Shown here in pieces: positions 1 to 6,707 of a stretch of 45,186 nucleotides of DNA. The stretch's first letter is position 1; each line of letters begins with the position of its first letter. The stretch is from an uncultured Butyrivibrio sp. GTDB taxonomy: Bacteria; Bacillota; Clostridia; Lachnospirales; Lachnospiraceae. Under the pieces are notes generated by a model. The model ran no database searches. It had not been told where the DNA came from and was given only the letters and a program-made list of their open reading frames with translations. The position numbers and the translations under genes are program-made. The stretch lies in contig CAMENP010000019.1 of the NCBI GenBank assembly GCA_945928575.1, positions 1 to 45,186 of the forward strand, given 5' to 3'.

Positions 1-360
1 TACCCGCGCGGATTCACTTTTCCGACCTCGGACGGGTATTTTCGCGCGGTTTCTTTCCCTGTACCCGCGCGGATTCACTTTTCCGACCTCGGACGGGTAT
101 TTTCGCGCGGTTTCTTTCCCTGTACCCGCGCGGATTCACTTTTCCGACCTCGGACGGGTATTTTCGCGCGGTTTCTTCCCCTGTACCCGCGCGGATTCAC
201 TTTTCCGACTGCGGGCGGGTATTTCCGCGCGGTTTCTTTCCCTGTACCCGCGCGGCCGGCGATTTCTGCGCGCGGGCGGGTTTTTCCGCGCGGTTTCTTC
301 CCCTGTACCCGCGCGGCCTCCGATTTCTGCGCGCGGACGGGTATTTCCGCGCGATTTTCT
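1..360. repeat. GC-rich 61-bp tandem repeat array, six copies
   Basis: Six head-to-tail copies with a period of exactly 61 bp begin at 1, 62, 123, 184, 245 and 306. The first three are almost identical; the last three diverge in the middle and the sixth decays into the AT-rich flank. The array probably continues to the left of the window. Each unit carries nested inverted repeats: an outer TACCCG/CGGGTA pair, an inner TCCGA-CC-TCGGA mini hairpin and the palindrome CCGCGCGG. The period is not a multiple of three, so the open frame across it on the minus strand (Arg/Glu-rich, low complexity) is an artefact. There are no unique spacers, so this is not a CRISPR array. Confidence 0.95.
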
Positions 361-551
361 CACTTTTGGAACAATTTTAATTGATTCGGTGAGAATTGGC
401 TTCTCATTTTATATCAAATATCACACTAATTTCCCCAGATAATTCAATATTATGTAATAAGTGATTCATATCATGCATTTAAGTTATTAAATATCAAACC
501 TAATTATCACTTTTTTGAAGTATATTGCAATTTAGGTGTGAATTATATCTT

Positions 552-677
552 TTAGTACATTGTCAATTCATCGCCCTTCATTAAGTTGACCACATTATCC
601 ATCTCTCCATATAATTCACGCGCGGAAACAGCTCCAATAAGATATGTACCCCCGGTACATATCTTAATAAAAGCCAT
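552..677 (-). CDS. Possible 41-residue small protein (doubtful)
   Basis: This short minus-strand frame starts at ATG 677 and ends at TAA 552. Its composition is protein-like (it ends MKGDELTMY) and unlike the repetitive translations around it. Against it: the only Shine-Dalgarno-like GGAG directly touches the ATG, a perfect 12-bp hairpin falls inside the frame, and the frame runs open upstream through the 44-bp repeats. It could be a real small protein, the stub of a decayed gene, or chance. I do not recognise a family. Confidence 0.2.
   Translation of the reverse strand: MAFIKICTGGTYLIGAVSARELYGEMDNVVNLMKGDELTMY
639..665. repeat. Perfect 12-bp inverted repeat with a 3-nt loop
   Basis: The arms AAGATATGTACC (639-650) and GGTACATATCTT (654-665) flank CCC. 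Neither side has a long T tract, so this is not a clear terminator. It lies between the 44-bp array and the AT-rich stretch and could be a remnant of a mobile element end, a protein binding site or an RNA processing site. Confidence 0.8.
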
Positions 678-781
678 CTCCGCGCGTACTTTCCACCGCC
701 GGCCGTAATACTTTCCGCGGCTGTTTGCAGGCGCCGGTACTTGGTTTCGGAACGAAACCTTAGTATCCGCTGCGCCTGCAA

Positions 782-911
782 CCAAGTGAGAACGGGCCGA
801 CGGGAAGTATTCGGCCGGCGGCTGTCCAAGTGAGAACGGGCCGACGGGAAGTATTCGGCCGACGGCTGTCCAAGTGAGAACGGGCCGACGGAAAGTATCC
901 GGCCGGCGCAC
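782..911. repeat. 44-bp tandem repeat array, three copies, next to the spoIIQ-like stop codon
   Basis: Copies begin with CCAAGTGAGAAC at 782, 826 and 870 (period 44), and the last ends directly at the stop codon of the spoIIQ-like gene (912-914). Each unit holds an inverted repeat GGCCGA-10 nt-TCGGCC (795-800 with 811-816 in copy 1; the last copy has small changes). On the transcript of the upstream minus-strand gene these would form consecutive hairpins right after the stop codon. They may act as transcript ends or as RNA stabilisers, since no classical terminator follows the gene. An inverted, degenerate copy of the unit start lies near 697-716. Confidence 0.9.
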
Positions 912-1643
912 CTACTGCTTATCGATCAGATGAGTCATCGGATCTACAGGAGTATCGCCGTTGTCAAGCTCAAAATAGAGGTTACTGCCCTCCTCGGTAA
1001 AATACCTCGTCGGTTTTGCGACCTTGCCGAGGACGGTTCCTGCCTCGACTGTGTCGGAAATGCCGACTGCAGGGTCCTGAAGCTGTCCGTAGGTTATTTT
1101 ATAGCCATCGCCGACCGATATCACCATGCTTGTCCCAAGGATTGGATCCTCATAGATATTCTCGACAAGACCCGGAGCGGCACTCTTAACGTCCGTGCCT
1201 ACCTCTGCTGAAATTATTATTGCCGGGTTGCATTTGTACTGGTCGAGAGTCGGGAAATATATGGTGTTGTCCATGTTGTATCCCAGAATCACATCACCGT
1301 CTACGGGCCAGATAAGGCTGCTGCCGTCATTAAAGGAGAACACCGGAGCATTTACCTGAACAGGAGTCTCATCCTGAACCTGCGCAGCCGGAAGCGTCGG
1401 TGCATCCGTAGCCGGCTCGCTGGCTGCCGGTGCTGTCGTGACAGGTTCTATTCTGGTCGGAACCTGTGTATCTTTTTCCGTAGAATTGTTGGCAATATTA
1501 AGGTCGATATAGTTCTGTTTTTTACTGTTTGAAGTTGCCCTGACTATCGAAATCACCCCGACAACCAGTGCAGCAACTATGGCAAGACTGGCCACAATGG
1601 AGAAAATCTTCTCGCCGTCAACTTTTCTTTTTTTTCTGTTCAC
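912..1643 (-). CDS. spoIIQ: SpoIIQ-like membrane protein with degenerate M23/LytM domain
   Basis: The likely start is GTG at 1643, five bases after GGAGG, giving 243 residues; upstream ATGs have no ribosome binding site. Residues 13-35 form one membrane segment after a basic N-terminus, followed by a Pro/Thr/Ala-rich linker (about 60-98) and a LytM-like domain (about 105-240). The positions normally holding zinc ligands appear substituted: the HxxxD motif reads NPAII (139-143), the later His is Gln in YGQL, and the HxH motif reads NLYFEL. It should therefore be structural, not hydrolytic. SpoIIQ is the forespore anchor of the engulfment channel in the intermembrane space. The gene follows spoIID, a common clostridial arrangement, which supports the name; a generic degenerate M23 protein is the alternative. 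Confidence 0.78.
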   Translation of the reverse strand: MNRKKRKVDGEKIFSIVASLAIVAALVVGVISIVRATSNSKKQNYIDLNIANNSTEKDTQVPTRIEPVTTAPAASEPATDAPTLPAAQVQDETPVQVNAPVFSFNDGSSLIWPVDGDVILGYNMDNTIYFPTLDQYKCNPAIIISAEVGTDVKSAAPGLVENIYEDPILGTSMVISVGDGYKITYGQLQDPAVGISDTVEAGTVLGKVAKPTRYFTEEGSNLYFELDNGDTPVDPMTHLIDKQ

Positions 1644-1668
1644 AATTACCTCCATCCGTGCAGACCAT

Positions 1669-1700
1669 GTATACACGTTCTGCCGCAATTTAGTGTATAC
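1669..1700. promoter_or_regulatory. Inverted repeat GTATACAC/GTGTATAC upstream of the spoIIQ-like gene
   Basis: Perfect 8-bp arms at 1669-1676 and 1693-1700 flank 16 bp, in the 83-bp gap between spoIID and the spoIIQ-like start codon. The GTATA words also resemble the -35 box of forespore sigma factors, but no good matching -10 box was found. An operator or a small mRNA hairpin is equally possible. Confidence 0.5.
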
Positions 1701-1726
1701 AAATATCTTTTCCGGATTGGGAATTT

Positions 1727-2635
1727 TTATACATTGGTTATTGTTATATTTTTATAGTAATAATTAAGAATTTCTTTGTATACCGCACCACCGGAGGCTT
1801 TTGTCCTGGCATTGCACAGGGACATTCCGTAACCCGCACCATCCCCTTTTACCGTAAAAATCACGTTACCGGAACTGATGTCGACGGTAAATGATGATGA
1901 TTTAAGACCCATACAGGCGGCAAAAGTCTCTCCGTCGGTTGTAATGCGCCCTGCCATTATCTCAGTAACATAGCCGGAATCGTCACGCTCTATTATCTGG
2001 AATACTCCCGCATCCTCTGTGTCCATTCTTATATCGGGCCATGTGTTTCTAAGCCGGTCAAGAACTTCACTGTCAGTGTATTTTACAATCGAAATATAGT
2101 TATCGTCATTTCTGTCTTCCATACAGTCGACAGAGGAGAGATAGCCTATATCGGAAGCTCTTGTATAACCTGTACTTATCAGGTGGAAATATGGAATGAA
2201 TAATTTGTTATCATAATTCATAACTTCGTTTCGGGTGTCATCCACTGCTTTCTTTATTGCATTATAATATGTACTATAGTCGCCGCCCCAGGCGGTCTGC
2301 ATATCGCCGGTACTCATGAATTTGAGGGCAGAGCCGGCAGAATCAGCCGCTGCCCCGTTTGATTTCACATATTCCCCATAAGTCCTGATTACCACCGCGA
2401 ACGCTTTGAGGAATTCCGGACTGTCTTCTGCCTTATAGTATGCTGCAACCGTTCCTATGACGTATTCCGTCATATCCATATCACGGATGTACAGGTCATT
2501 CTGCTTAACAACCGTCTTTACCGCGCCTTTTCCACTACCACTGCCATTATTTCCGGTCATACACATTGTTATGACAAATGGAACTATAAGACACGCTGCA
2601 ATATAAATTACTGATTTTAAAATGGTTTTACGCAT
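1727..2635 (-). CDS. spoIID: Stage II sporulation protein D (SpoIID), peptidoglycan lytic transglycosylase
   Basis: The start ATG 2635 (302 residues) follows AAGGAGC at a workable distance; the longer frame has no ribosome binding site. Residues 8-26 form a membrane anchor. The SpoIID domain follows: MTEYVIGTVAA (55-65), then PEFLKAFAVVIRTY (73-86), the family's alignment block, whose Glu74 matches the catalytic glutamate described for SpoIID (Glu88 in Bacillus subtilis, from memory). The enzyme cleaves glycan strands in the mother cell during engulfment together with SpoIIM/SpoIIP and is tied to SpoIIQ, encoded just downstream. A well-formed sigma-E-like promoter lies upstream, which independently supports sporulation expression. 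Confidence 0.9.
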   Translation of the reverse strand: MRKTILKSVIYIAACLIVPFVITMCMTGNNGSGSGKGAVKTVVKQNDLYIRDMDMTEYVIGTVAAYYKAEDSPEFLKAFAVVIRTYGEYVKSNGAAADSAGSALKFMSTGDMQTAWGGDYSTYYNAIKKAVDDTRNEVMNYDNKLFIPYFHLISTGYTRASDIGYLSSVDCMEDRNDDNYISIVKYTDSEVLDRLRNTWPDIRMDTEDAGVFQIIERDDSGYVTEIMAGRITTDGETFAACMGLKSSSFTVDISSGNVIFTVKGDGAGYGMSLCNARTKASGGAVYKEILNYYYKNITITNV

Positions 2636-2658
2636 ATGGCACTGTGCTCCTTCCACTT

Positions 2659-2687
2659 ATTGTATGTTTTTTAGAAGAAAAATATTC
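2659..2687 (-). promoter_or_regulatory. Sigma-E-type promoter of spoIID
   Basis: On the minus strand GAATATT (2687-2681), 14 bases, then CATACAAT (2666-2659) match the sigma-E -35 and -10 consensus known from Bacillus subtilis very well. The start point would fall near 2651, just ahead of the ribosome binding site of spoIID, giving a very short leader. This would place spoIID in the mother cell programme. Confidence 0.75.
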
Positions 2688-2714
2688 AGTACAAGTAGAA
2701 AAAAAACACTTTAT

Positions 2715-2743
2715 TTGATATACTGTATTTATGCTTGTATTCT
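2715..2743 (+). promoter_or_regulatory. Candidate vegetative promoter of murI
   Basis: TTGATA (2715-2720), 17 bases and TATTCT (2738-2743) resemble a sigma-A promoter 25 bp before the murI start codon. It is divergent from the spoIID promoter in the same 130-bp gap. Confidence 0.5.
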
Positions 2744-2767
2744 ATAGAACAGCTGAGGCATTACGTT

Positions 2768-3544
2768 ATGATTTATGATAATAGACCAATAGGGGTATTT
2801 GACTCCGGAGTCGGAGGCATAAGCGTTCTTCGCGAACTAACTTCACTTATGCCGAATGAGAATTATATATATTTTGGCGATTCGCTCAACGCACCTTACG
2901 GGACAAGACCGCTTGATGAAGTCAGGGAGCTTACATTTCATACAGCCGGCCACCTCATAGGAATGGGCTGCAAATGTCTGGTTATTGCATGCAATACAGC
3001 AACAACAGCTGCGGTGCGGGCACTTCGCGCCAAGTATGAGGGTGTCCCGGTCATCGGAATAGAACCTGCGCTTAAGCCGGCGGTCCTGCATAAGCCTCAC
3101 GGACGCGTTCTGGTCCTGGCGACAGCAGTCACACTTCACGAGGAGAAATTCCACAGGCTTATGGCGCGTTATGAGAATGATGCCGATATATCCACACTTG
3201 CCTGTCCGGGAATAGTGGAATTTGTTGAACGTGGAATTATAGAAGGTGAAGAACTTACGGAATATCTTAAGCACCTTTTGCGGGATTATCTTGATAACCC
3301 GCCCGATGCTGTTGTGCTCGGATGCACACATTATCCTTTTGTGCGTAAGGCGATTGATTCGGTTCTTGGCGGACGCTCGGAGATATTTGACGGCGGCAAC
3401 GGAACCGCAAGGGAAACCGGTCACCAGCTTAAGCTTCATAACCTGTGTGCCGCGCCGGATTCTTCGGGAAATGTGACCATACTTAACAGCAAGCCTGATA
3501 TGGTGGAGATATCAGAATGGCTGCTTAAGCTTCCTATCGAATAA
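2768..3544 (+). CDS. murI: Glutamate racemase
   Basis: It interconverts L- and D-glutamate for peptidoglycan, without cofactor, in the cytosol. The start ATG 2768 (258 residues) lies nine bases after GAGG; the upstream in-frame ATG lacks a site. The protein shows DSGVGG near the N-terminus, YFGDS and PYG, the first catalytic cysteine in ACNTATT and the second in GCTHYPF, all diagnostic of MurI and the Asp/Glu racemase fold. The length is normal. A small membrane protein gene follows after 19 bp and is probably co-transcribed. Confidence 0.95.
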   Translation: MIYDNRPIGVFDSGVGGISVLRELTSLMPNENYIYFGDSLNAPYGTRPLDEVRELTFHTAGHLIGMGCKCLVIACNTATTAAVRALRAKYEGVPVIGIEPALKPAVLHKPHGRVLVLATAVTLHEEKFHRLMARYENDADISTLACPGIVEFVERGIIEGEELTEYLKHLLRDYLDNPPDAVVLGCTHYPFVRKAIDSVLGGRSEIFDGGNGTARETGHQLKLHNLCAAPDSSGNVTILNSKPDMVEISEWLLKLPIE

Positions 3545-3563
3545 TTTTACAGGAGTGTTGTAT

Positions 3564-3830
3564 ATGATAATAGCAGTTATTGTGCTTACAGCGATACTGA
3601 TCGCGGCACAGCTCGTTCTCTCAATCAAACAAATTAAAAAAGGCGCCCCGGATGGCAGGACGCTCTTGATTATAACAATTGTATTCTCTGTGGTGTGGAT
3701 TCCTTTAAGTGTGTTCAGACTCATCTACGGACTGACACCGCTTAAGATATCATGGTTCATCATTACAGTTGTGTATATGATATTTACCATATGGTATACG
3801 AACTCCCTGAGCAAGCAGATGAAACACTGA
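3564..3830 (+). CDS. Small membrane protein, unknown function
   Basis: 88 residues. The start ATG 3564 follows AGGAG by eight bases; the GTG at 3555 overlaps that site and is unlikely. Three membrane segments are visible (about residues 2-21, 35-54 and 60-80), with a short basic loop after the first (KQIKKG) and a polar tail. I recognise no family. It sits behind murI and may share its transcript. Its stop codon directly abuts the stop codon of ilvH on the other strand, so the two transcripts must overlap or end inside each other's genes. Confidence 0.7.
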   Translation: MIIAVIVLTAILIAAQLVLSIKQIKKGAPDGRTLLIITIVFSVVWIPLSVFRLIYGLTPLKISWFIITVVYMIFTIWYTNSLSKQMKH

Positions 3831-4340
3831 TTATCTTTCCGTATAACTTACAGCCTCGATTGCAACAGCGCCGCCGCGGACTACCTCCAGCCTGTATCCA
3901 TAGGTTTCGCTAAGCAGCTTTAAGAGGCTGTTATTTTTATCTTCGGTCATCGTACATTCAAAAAGAATGGTATTCTTATTGTAATCTTCTATCTTGACAC
4001 CGTACACCTGGGCTATCCTGAAAGCCTCGGCTTTATCTTTCTCCGTACAGCTGTTGACCTTGACAAACATTAACTCCTTCATATGTATAGGGAGGTCTGT
4101 GAAATCCATGACTTTGATCACTTCCACGCTCCGGTTGAGCTGTTTCTTGATCTGCTCAAAAGTCTTATCGTCACTCGTCACACCGATTGTCATACGTGAC
4201 ATAGTCGGGTCTTCCGTAACACCAACGGTAAGTGTATCGATATTGTATGATTTGCCGGAAAAAAGACCGGAAATTCTTGCAAGTACACCTATTTCATTCT
4301 CTACATATATGGAAATCCATCTTTTTTTCATAGTATCCAT
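3831..4340 (-). CDS. ilvH: Acetolactate synthase small (regulatory) subunit
   Basis: 169 residues; ATG 4340 lies eight bases after GGAGG, whereas ATG 4346 is only two bases away. An N-terminal ACT domain shows ISIYVENEIGVLARISGLF and the YNIDTL segment, followed by the C-terminal ALS small-subunit domain. It activates the catalytic subunit and gives valine feedback in branched-chain amino acid synthesis. The ribosome binding site overlaps the end of ilvB (stop TAG 4353-4355), so the two are translationally coupled. No terminator is seen between this stop codon and the opposing gene. Confidence 0.93.
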   Translation of the reverse strand: MDTMKKRWISIYVENEIGVLARISGLFSGKSYNIDTLTVGVTEDPTMSRMTIGVTSDDKTFEQIKKQLNRSVEVIKVMDFTDLPIHMKELMFVKVNSCTEKDKAEAFRIAQVYGVKIEDYNKNTILFECTMTEDKNNSLLKLLSETYGYRLEVVRGGAVAIEAVSYTER

Positions 4341-4352
4341 TATCATATCCTC

Positions 4353-6077
4353 CTAGCCGAACATCATATCCGAAAGAGCTGCTCCGCCCGGAACCATCGG
4401 ATATACATCGTATTCACAATCAAGCATAAATTCAATAAGCGTAACCGACTTCGTATTCTCTGCGGCGCGCTTAAATGCCTCGTCCATCTGGGATTCGTCC
4501 TCAACACGGATACCGACACAGCCGTAGCTCTCGGCAAGTTTCACGAAATCAGGTACATAATCCCTGCCCGTACATGTACCGTCTATGCGGCACTGTCTGT
4601 TACAGCTTCTTGAATAACGAAGACATGTACTTGAATATCTTTTATTATAAAACATTTTCTGCATCTGTTTGACGTTTCCGAGATATGTATTATTAAAGAT
4701 ACATAAAATGACCGGTGTCTCAAGGGCATGTGCCGTTGCAAGCTCCTGAATATTCATCTGTGCTCCGCCATCGCCGGATATGCAGATTACAGGTTTGCCC
4801 GGATTGCCTATGCTGGCTCCGATTGCTGCCGGAAGTCCGTATCCCATTGTGCCGAGTCCGCCGGATGTAAGGAACTGTCTTTTTCCGTCCATACGGATAT
4901 ATTGCGTGGTCCATAACTGATTCTGTCCGACATCGGTCGTAACTATGGAATCCGGGAATAAATCATTGATTCTGTTTATGATCTTCTCCGGAGTCATTCC
5001 CTCATAACCGGACATCGTTATAGGAATCTCTTTCTTCCATTCGTCTATTGATTTAAGCCATGCGTCACTCTTTACGGCCGATGCGTGATTAAGCATCTCA
5101 TCCAGTGCGGTCTTGGCATCCGCAACGATCGGAATGTTAACCACAATATTTCTCGAAATCGATGCGGTATCTATATCTACATGTATTATCTTTGCATTTT
5201 TGGCAAATTCCTCAATCTTACCTGTTATACGGTCACCGAATCTTACGCCGATTGCAAAAAGTACATCGCACTCTGATATGGCTTTGTTGGAAGCGTAATT
5301 CCCGTACATTCCGATATTACCCACATACATAGGATGGTCTGTAGGAATAACTCCCTTGCCCATTATCGTAGTGATTACCGGAATACGCATTTTCTCGGCA
5401 AGACGTGTAAGGCTCTCTCCGGCACGCGAAATCTTCACTCCGCCGCCGGCAAGGATTACCGGCTTATGTGCCGATTTAAGCATTGTCATCGCTTTCTTAA
5501 GCTGTCCGACATGAACACCGTTGCTTGGCTTATATCCTCTTATCGATATCTCTGACGGATATTCATCCGAACCCATCTCAAGCTGTATATCCTTGGGAAT
5601 ATCCACAACAACAGGTCCCGGCTTTCCGGTTCTTGCCACATAAAATGCTTTTTTGATAATCGTTGCAAGATCTTTACGGTCTCTTACCGTTACGGCATAT
5701 TTGCAGATATTACGGGTAACTCCTACAATATCCACCTCCTGGAATGCGTCGTTACCTATAAGATCTCTTGATACCTGACCGGTAAAACATACAAGCGGAA
5801 CGCAGTCATAATTGGCCGTTGCAATTCCCGTCACAAGGTTAGTCGCACCCGGTCCGCTTGTGACAAGGCAGACTCCAACCTTACCTGTGGAACGCGCATA
5901 TCCGTCCGCTTCATGTACAAGCGCCTGCTCATGGCGCGGCAGTATCACGTCAATATCATCCGCATCATATAAAGCATCAAACAGATCAATCGCCATTCCG
6001 CCCGGATATCCGAACACGGTATCAACGCCTTCCTCCCTTAATGCTTTAACAAATAATTCTGTTCCTTTTATATCCAT
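4353..6077 (-). CDS. ilvB: Acetolactate synthase large (catalytic) subunit with a Cys-rich insertion
   Basis: This ThDP-dependent enzyme condenses two pyruvates to acetolactate, or pyruvate with 2-oxobutyrate. It has 574 residues, with the catalytic glutamate in RHEQ (Glu50), the PGATN region (about 77-81), an FAD/central domain and the ThDP motif starting GDGGAQMN near 436 and ending in NN (462-463). ATG 6077 follows GGAGG by nine bases. Residues about 484-505 form an insertion with four cysteines (485, 492, 496, 502) in the segment after YNKRYS, where many homologues lead directly into the PDF(V/I)KLAE block. The insertion is in frame and the sequence on both sides is normal, so it is not a frameshift. 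It could bind a metal or act as a redox switch. Confidence 0.95.
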   Translation of the reverse strand: MDIKGTELFVKALREEGVDTVFGYPGGMAIDLFDALYDADDIDVILPRHEQALVHEADGYARSTGKVGVCLVTSGPGATNLVTGIATANYDCVPLVCFTGQVSRDLIGNDAFQEVDIVGVTRNICKYAVTVRDRKDLATIIKKAFYVARTGKPGPVVVDIPKDIQLEMGSDEYPSEISIRGYKPSNGVHVGQLKKAMTMLKSAHKPVILAGGGVKISRAGESLTRLAEKMRIPVITTIMGKGVIPTDHPMYVGNIGMYGNYASNKAISECDVLFAIGVRFGDRITGKIEEFAKNAKIIHVDIDTASISRNIVVNIPIVADAKTALDEMLNHASAVKSDAWLKSIDEWKKEIPITMSGYEGMTPEKIINRINDLFPDSIVTTDVGQNQLWTTQYIRMDGKRQFLTSGGLGTMGYGLPAAIGASIGNPGKPVICISGDGGAQMNIQELATAHALETPVILCIFNNTYLGNVKQMQKMFYNKRYSSTCLRYSRSCNRQCRIDGTCTGRDYVPDFVKLAESYGCVGIRVEDESQMDEAFKRAAENTKSVTLIEFMLDCEYDVYPMVPGGAALSDMMFG

Positions 6078-6097
6078 CAGTAAATTCCTCCTGCGCT

Positions 6098-6277
6098 CTA
6101 CATCTGCTTGCGAACAACCATATATTCATCGCCGTTCTGAAAATACGGACAGCTTCTTACACTGCCCGACATAAAATTATACATCTCGTCTTCATCCAGA
6201 TTAACGGAGCAGCTGTAGCTCTCCGTCTCTTCATCATATTCATAATATCCGCACATATCGCATATATCCTGTGCCAT
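6098..6277 (-). CDS. Small cysteine-containing protein, DUF6472-like
   Basis: 59 residues from ATG 6277, which lies eight bases after GGAGG located inside the end of the upstream lipoprotein gene. It begins with the pair CDMC (6-9), has a third cysteine in SYSCSV and a fourth in SCPYF, and ends DEYMVVRKQM. It is acidic (NLDEDEM). The four cysteines suggest a small zinc-binding domain. I associate it with the uncharacterised Clostridia family DUF6472 from memory. It lies 20 bp ahead of ilvB in the same operon. Confidence 0.7.
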   Translation of the reverse strand: MAQDICDMCGYYEYDEETESYSCSVNLDEDEMYNFMSGSVRSCPYFQNGDEYMVVRKQM

Positions 6278-6278
6278 A

Positions 6279-6707
6279 TCATTCGCCTCCAGCCAGTACA
6301 TATCCGGTCTCGCAAAGGCCGGTCAGATTACCGTTCGTAAGTGTTATTTTGAGAATGCGGTTTCCCGCCGTCTGTATATAATCGCACAATTCGCCGTAAT
6401 TATCAACCATATCGGCATAAATTGTAAAAGTAACATCATTGTCCCTCACGATATATGTCTTTTCGTAATATTCATTACTGTTCCTGCCGTAAAAAAGAAC
6501 ATCTGCTTTATCTGACATGTCAAACAGTTCACCATATGAATTTGGATATGCATCCGCAACTTTGATGACTGCCTTATCTTCTCCGATATCATAGCTTCGG
6601 ATAATTCCTTCACGCCATATCGTGTAATCCGGAGCGTACTTCGTACAGCCGGCACACATTACCATTATAACTGCCAGAATGACACATGTAAATATCCTCT
6701 TATTCAT
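6279..6707 (-). CDS. Small lipoprotein, unknown function
   Basis: 142 residues from ATG 6707, six bases after GGAGG; this site lies within the end of the upstream gene, whose stop is at 6700-6702, so the genes overlap by 8 bp. The N-terminus is a lipoprotein signal with basic NKR, a hydrophobic stretch and the lipobox CAGC (about residues 18-21). The mature part is mostly beta-like and polar, without a recognised domain. It is expected outside, anchored to the membrane, possibly acting with the membrane protein encoded just upstream. Confidence 0.7.
   Translation of the reverse strand: MNKRIFTCVILAVIMVMCAGCTKYAPDYTIWREGIIRSYDIGEDKAVIKVADAYPNSYGELFDMSDKADVLFYGRNSNEYYEKTYIVRDNDVTFTIYADMVDNYGELCDYIQTAGNRILKITLTNGNLTGLCETGYVLAGGE

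Larger units (their letters stand above)
361..781. other. Intergenic stretch without a confident gene
   Basis: About 420 bp separate the two repeat arrays. Positions 361 to about 615 are strongly AT-rich, with no convincing ORF, promoter or RNA. From about 616 the GC content rises again and CGCGCGG-like words reappear, as in the 61-bp array. A perfect hairpin lies at 639-665, and an inverted, shortened copy of the start of the 44-bp repeat lies near 697-716. One very short open frame at 552-677 is listed separately with low confidence. Confidence 0.6.

Noticed and set aside
1-360. CRISPR array
   Set aside because: Copies are contiguous with no unique spacers, and no cas genes are present.
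136-363. Arg/Glu-rich open frame on the minus strand over the 61-bp array
   Set aside because: The period of 61 cycles through all three frames and gives a low-complexity translation; no ribosome binding site.
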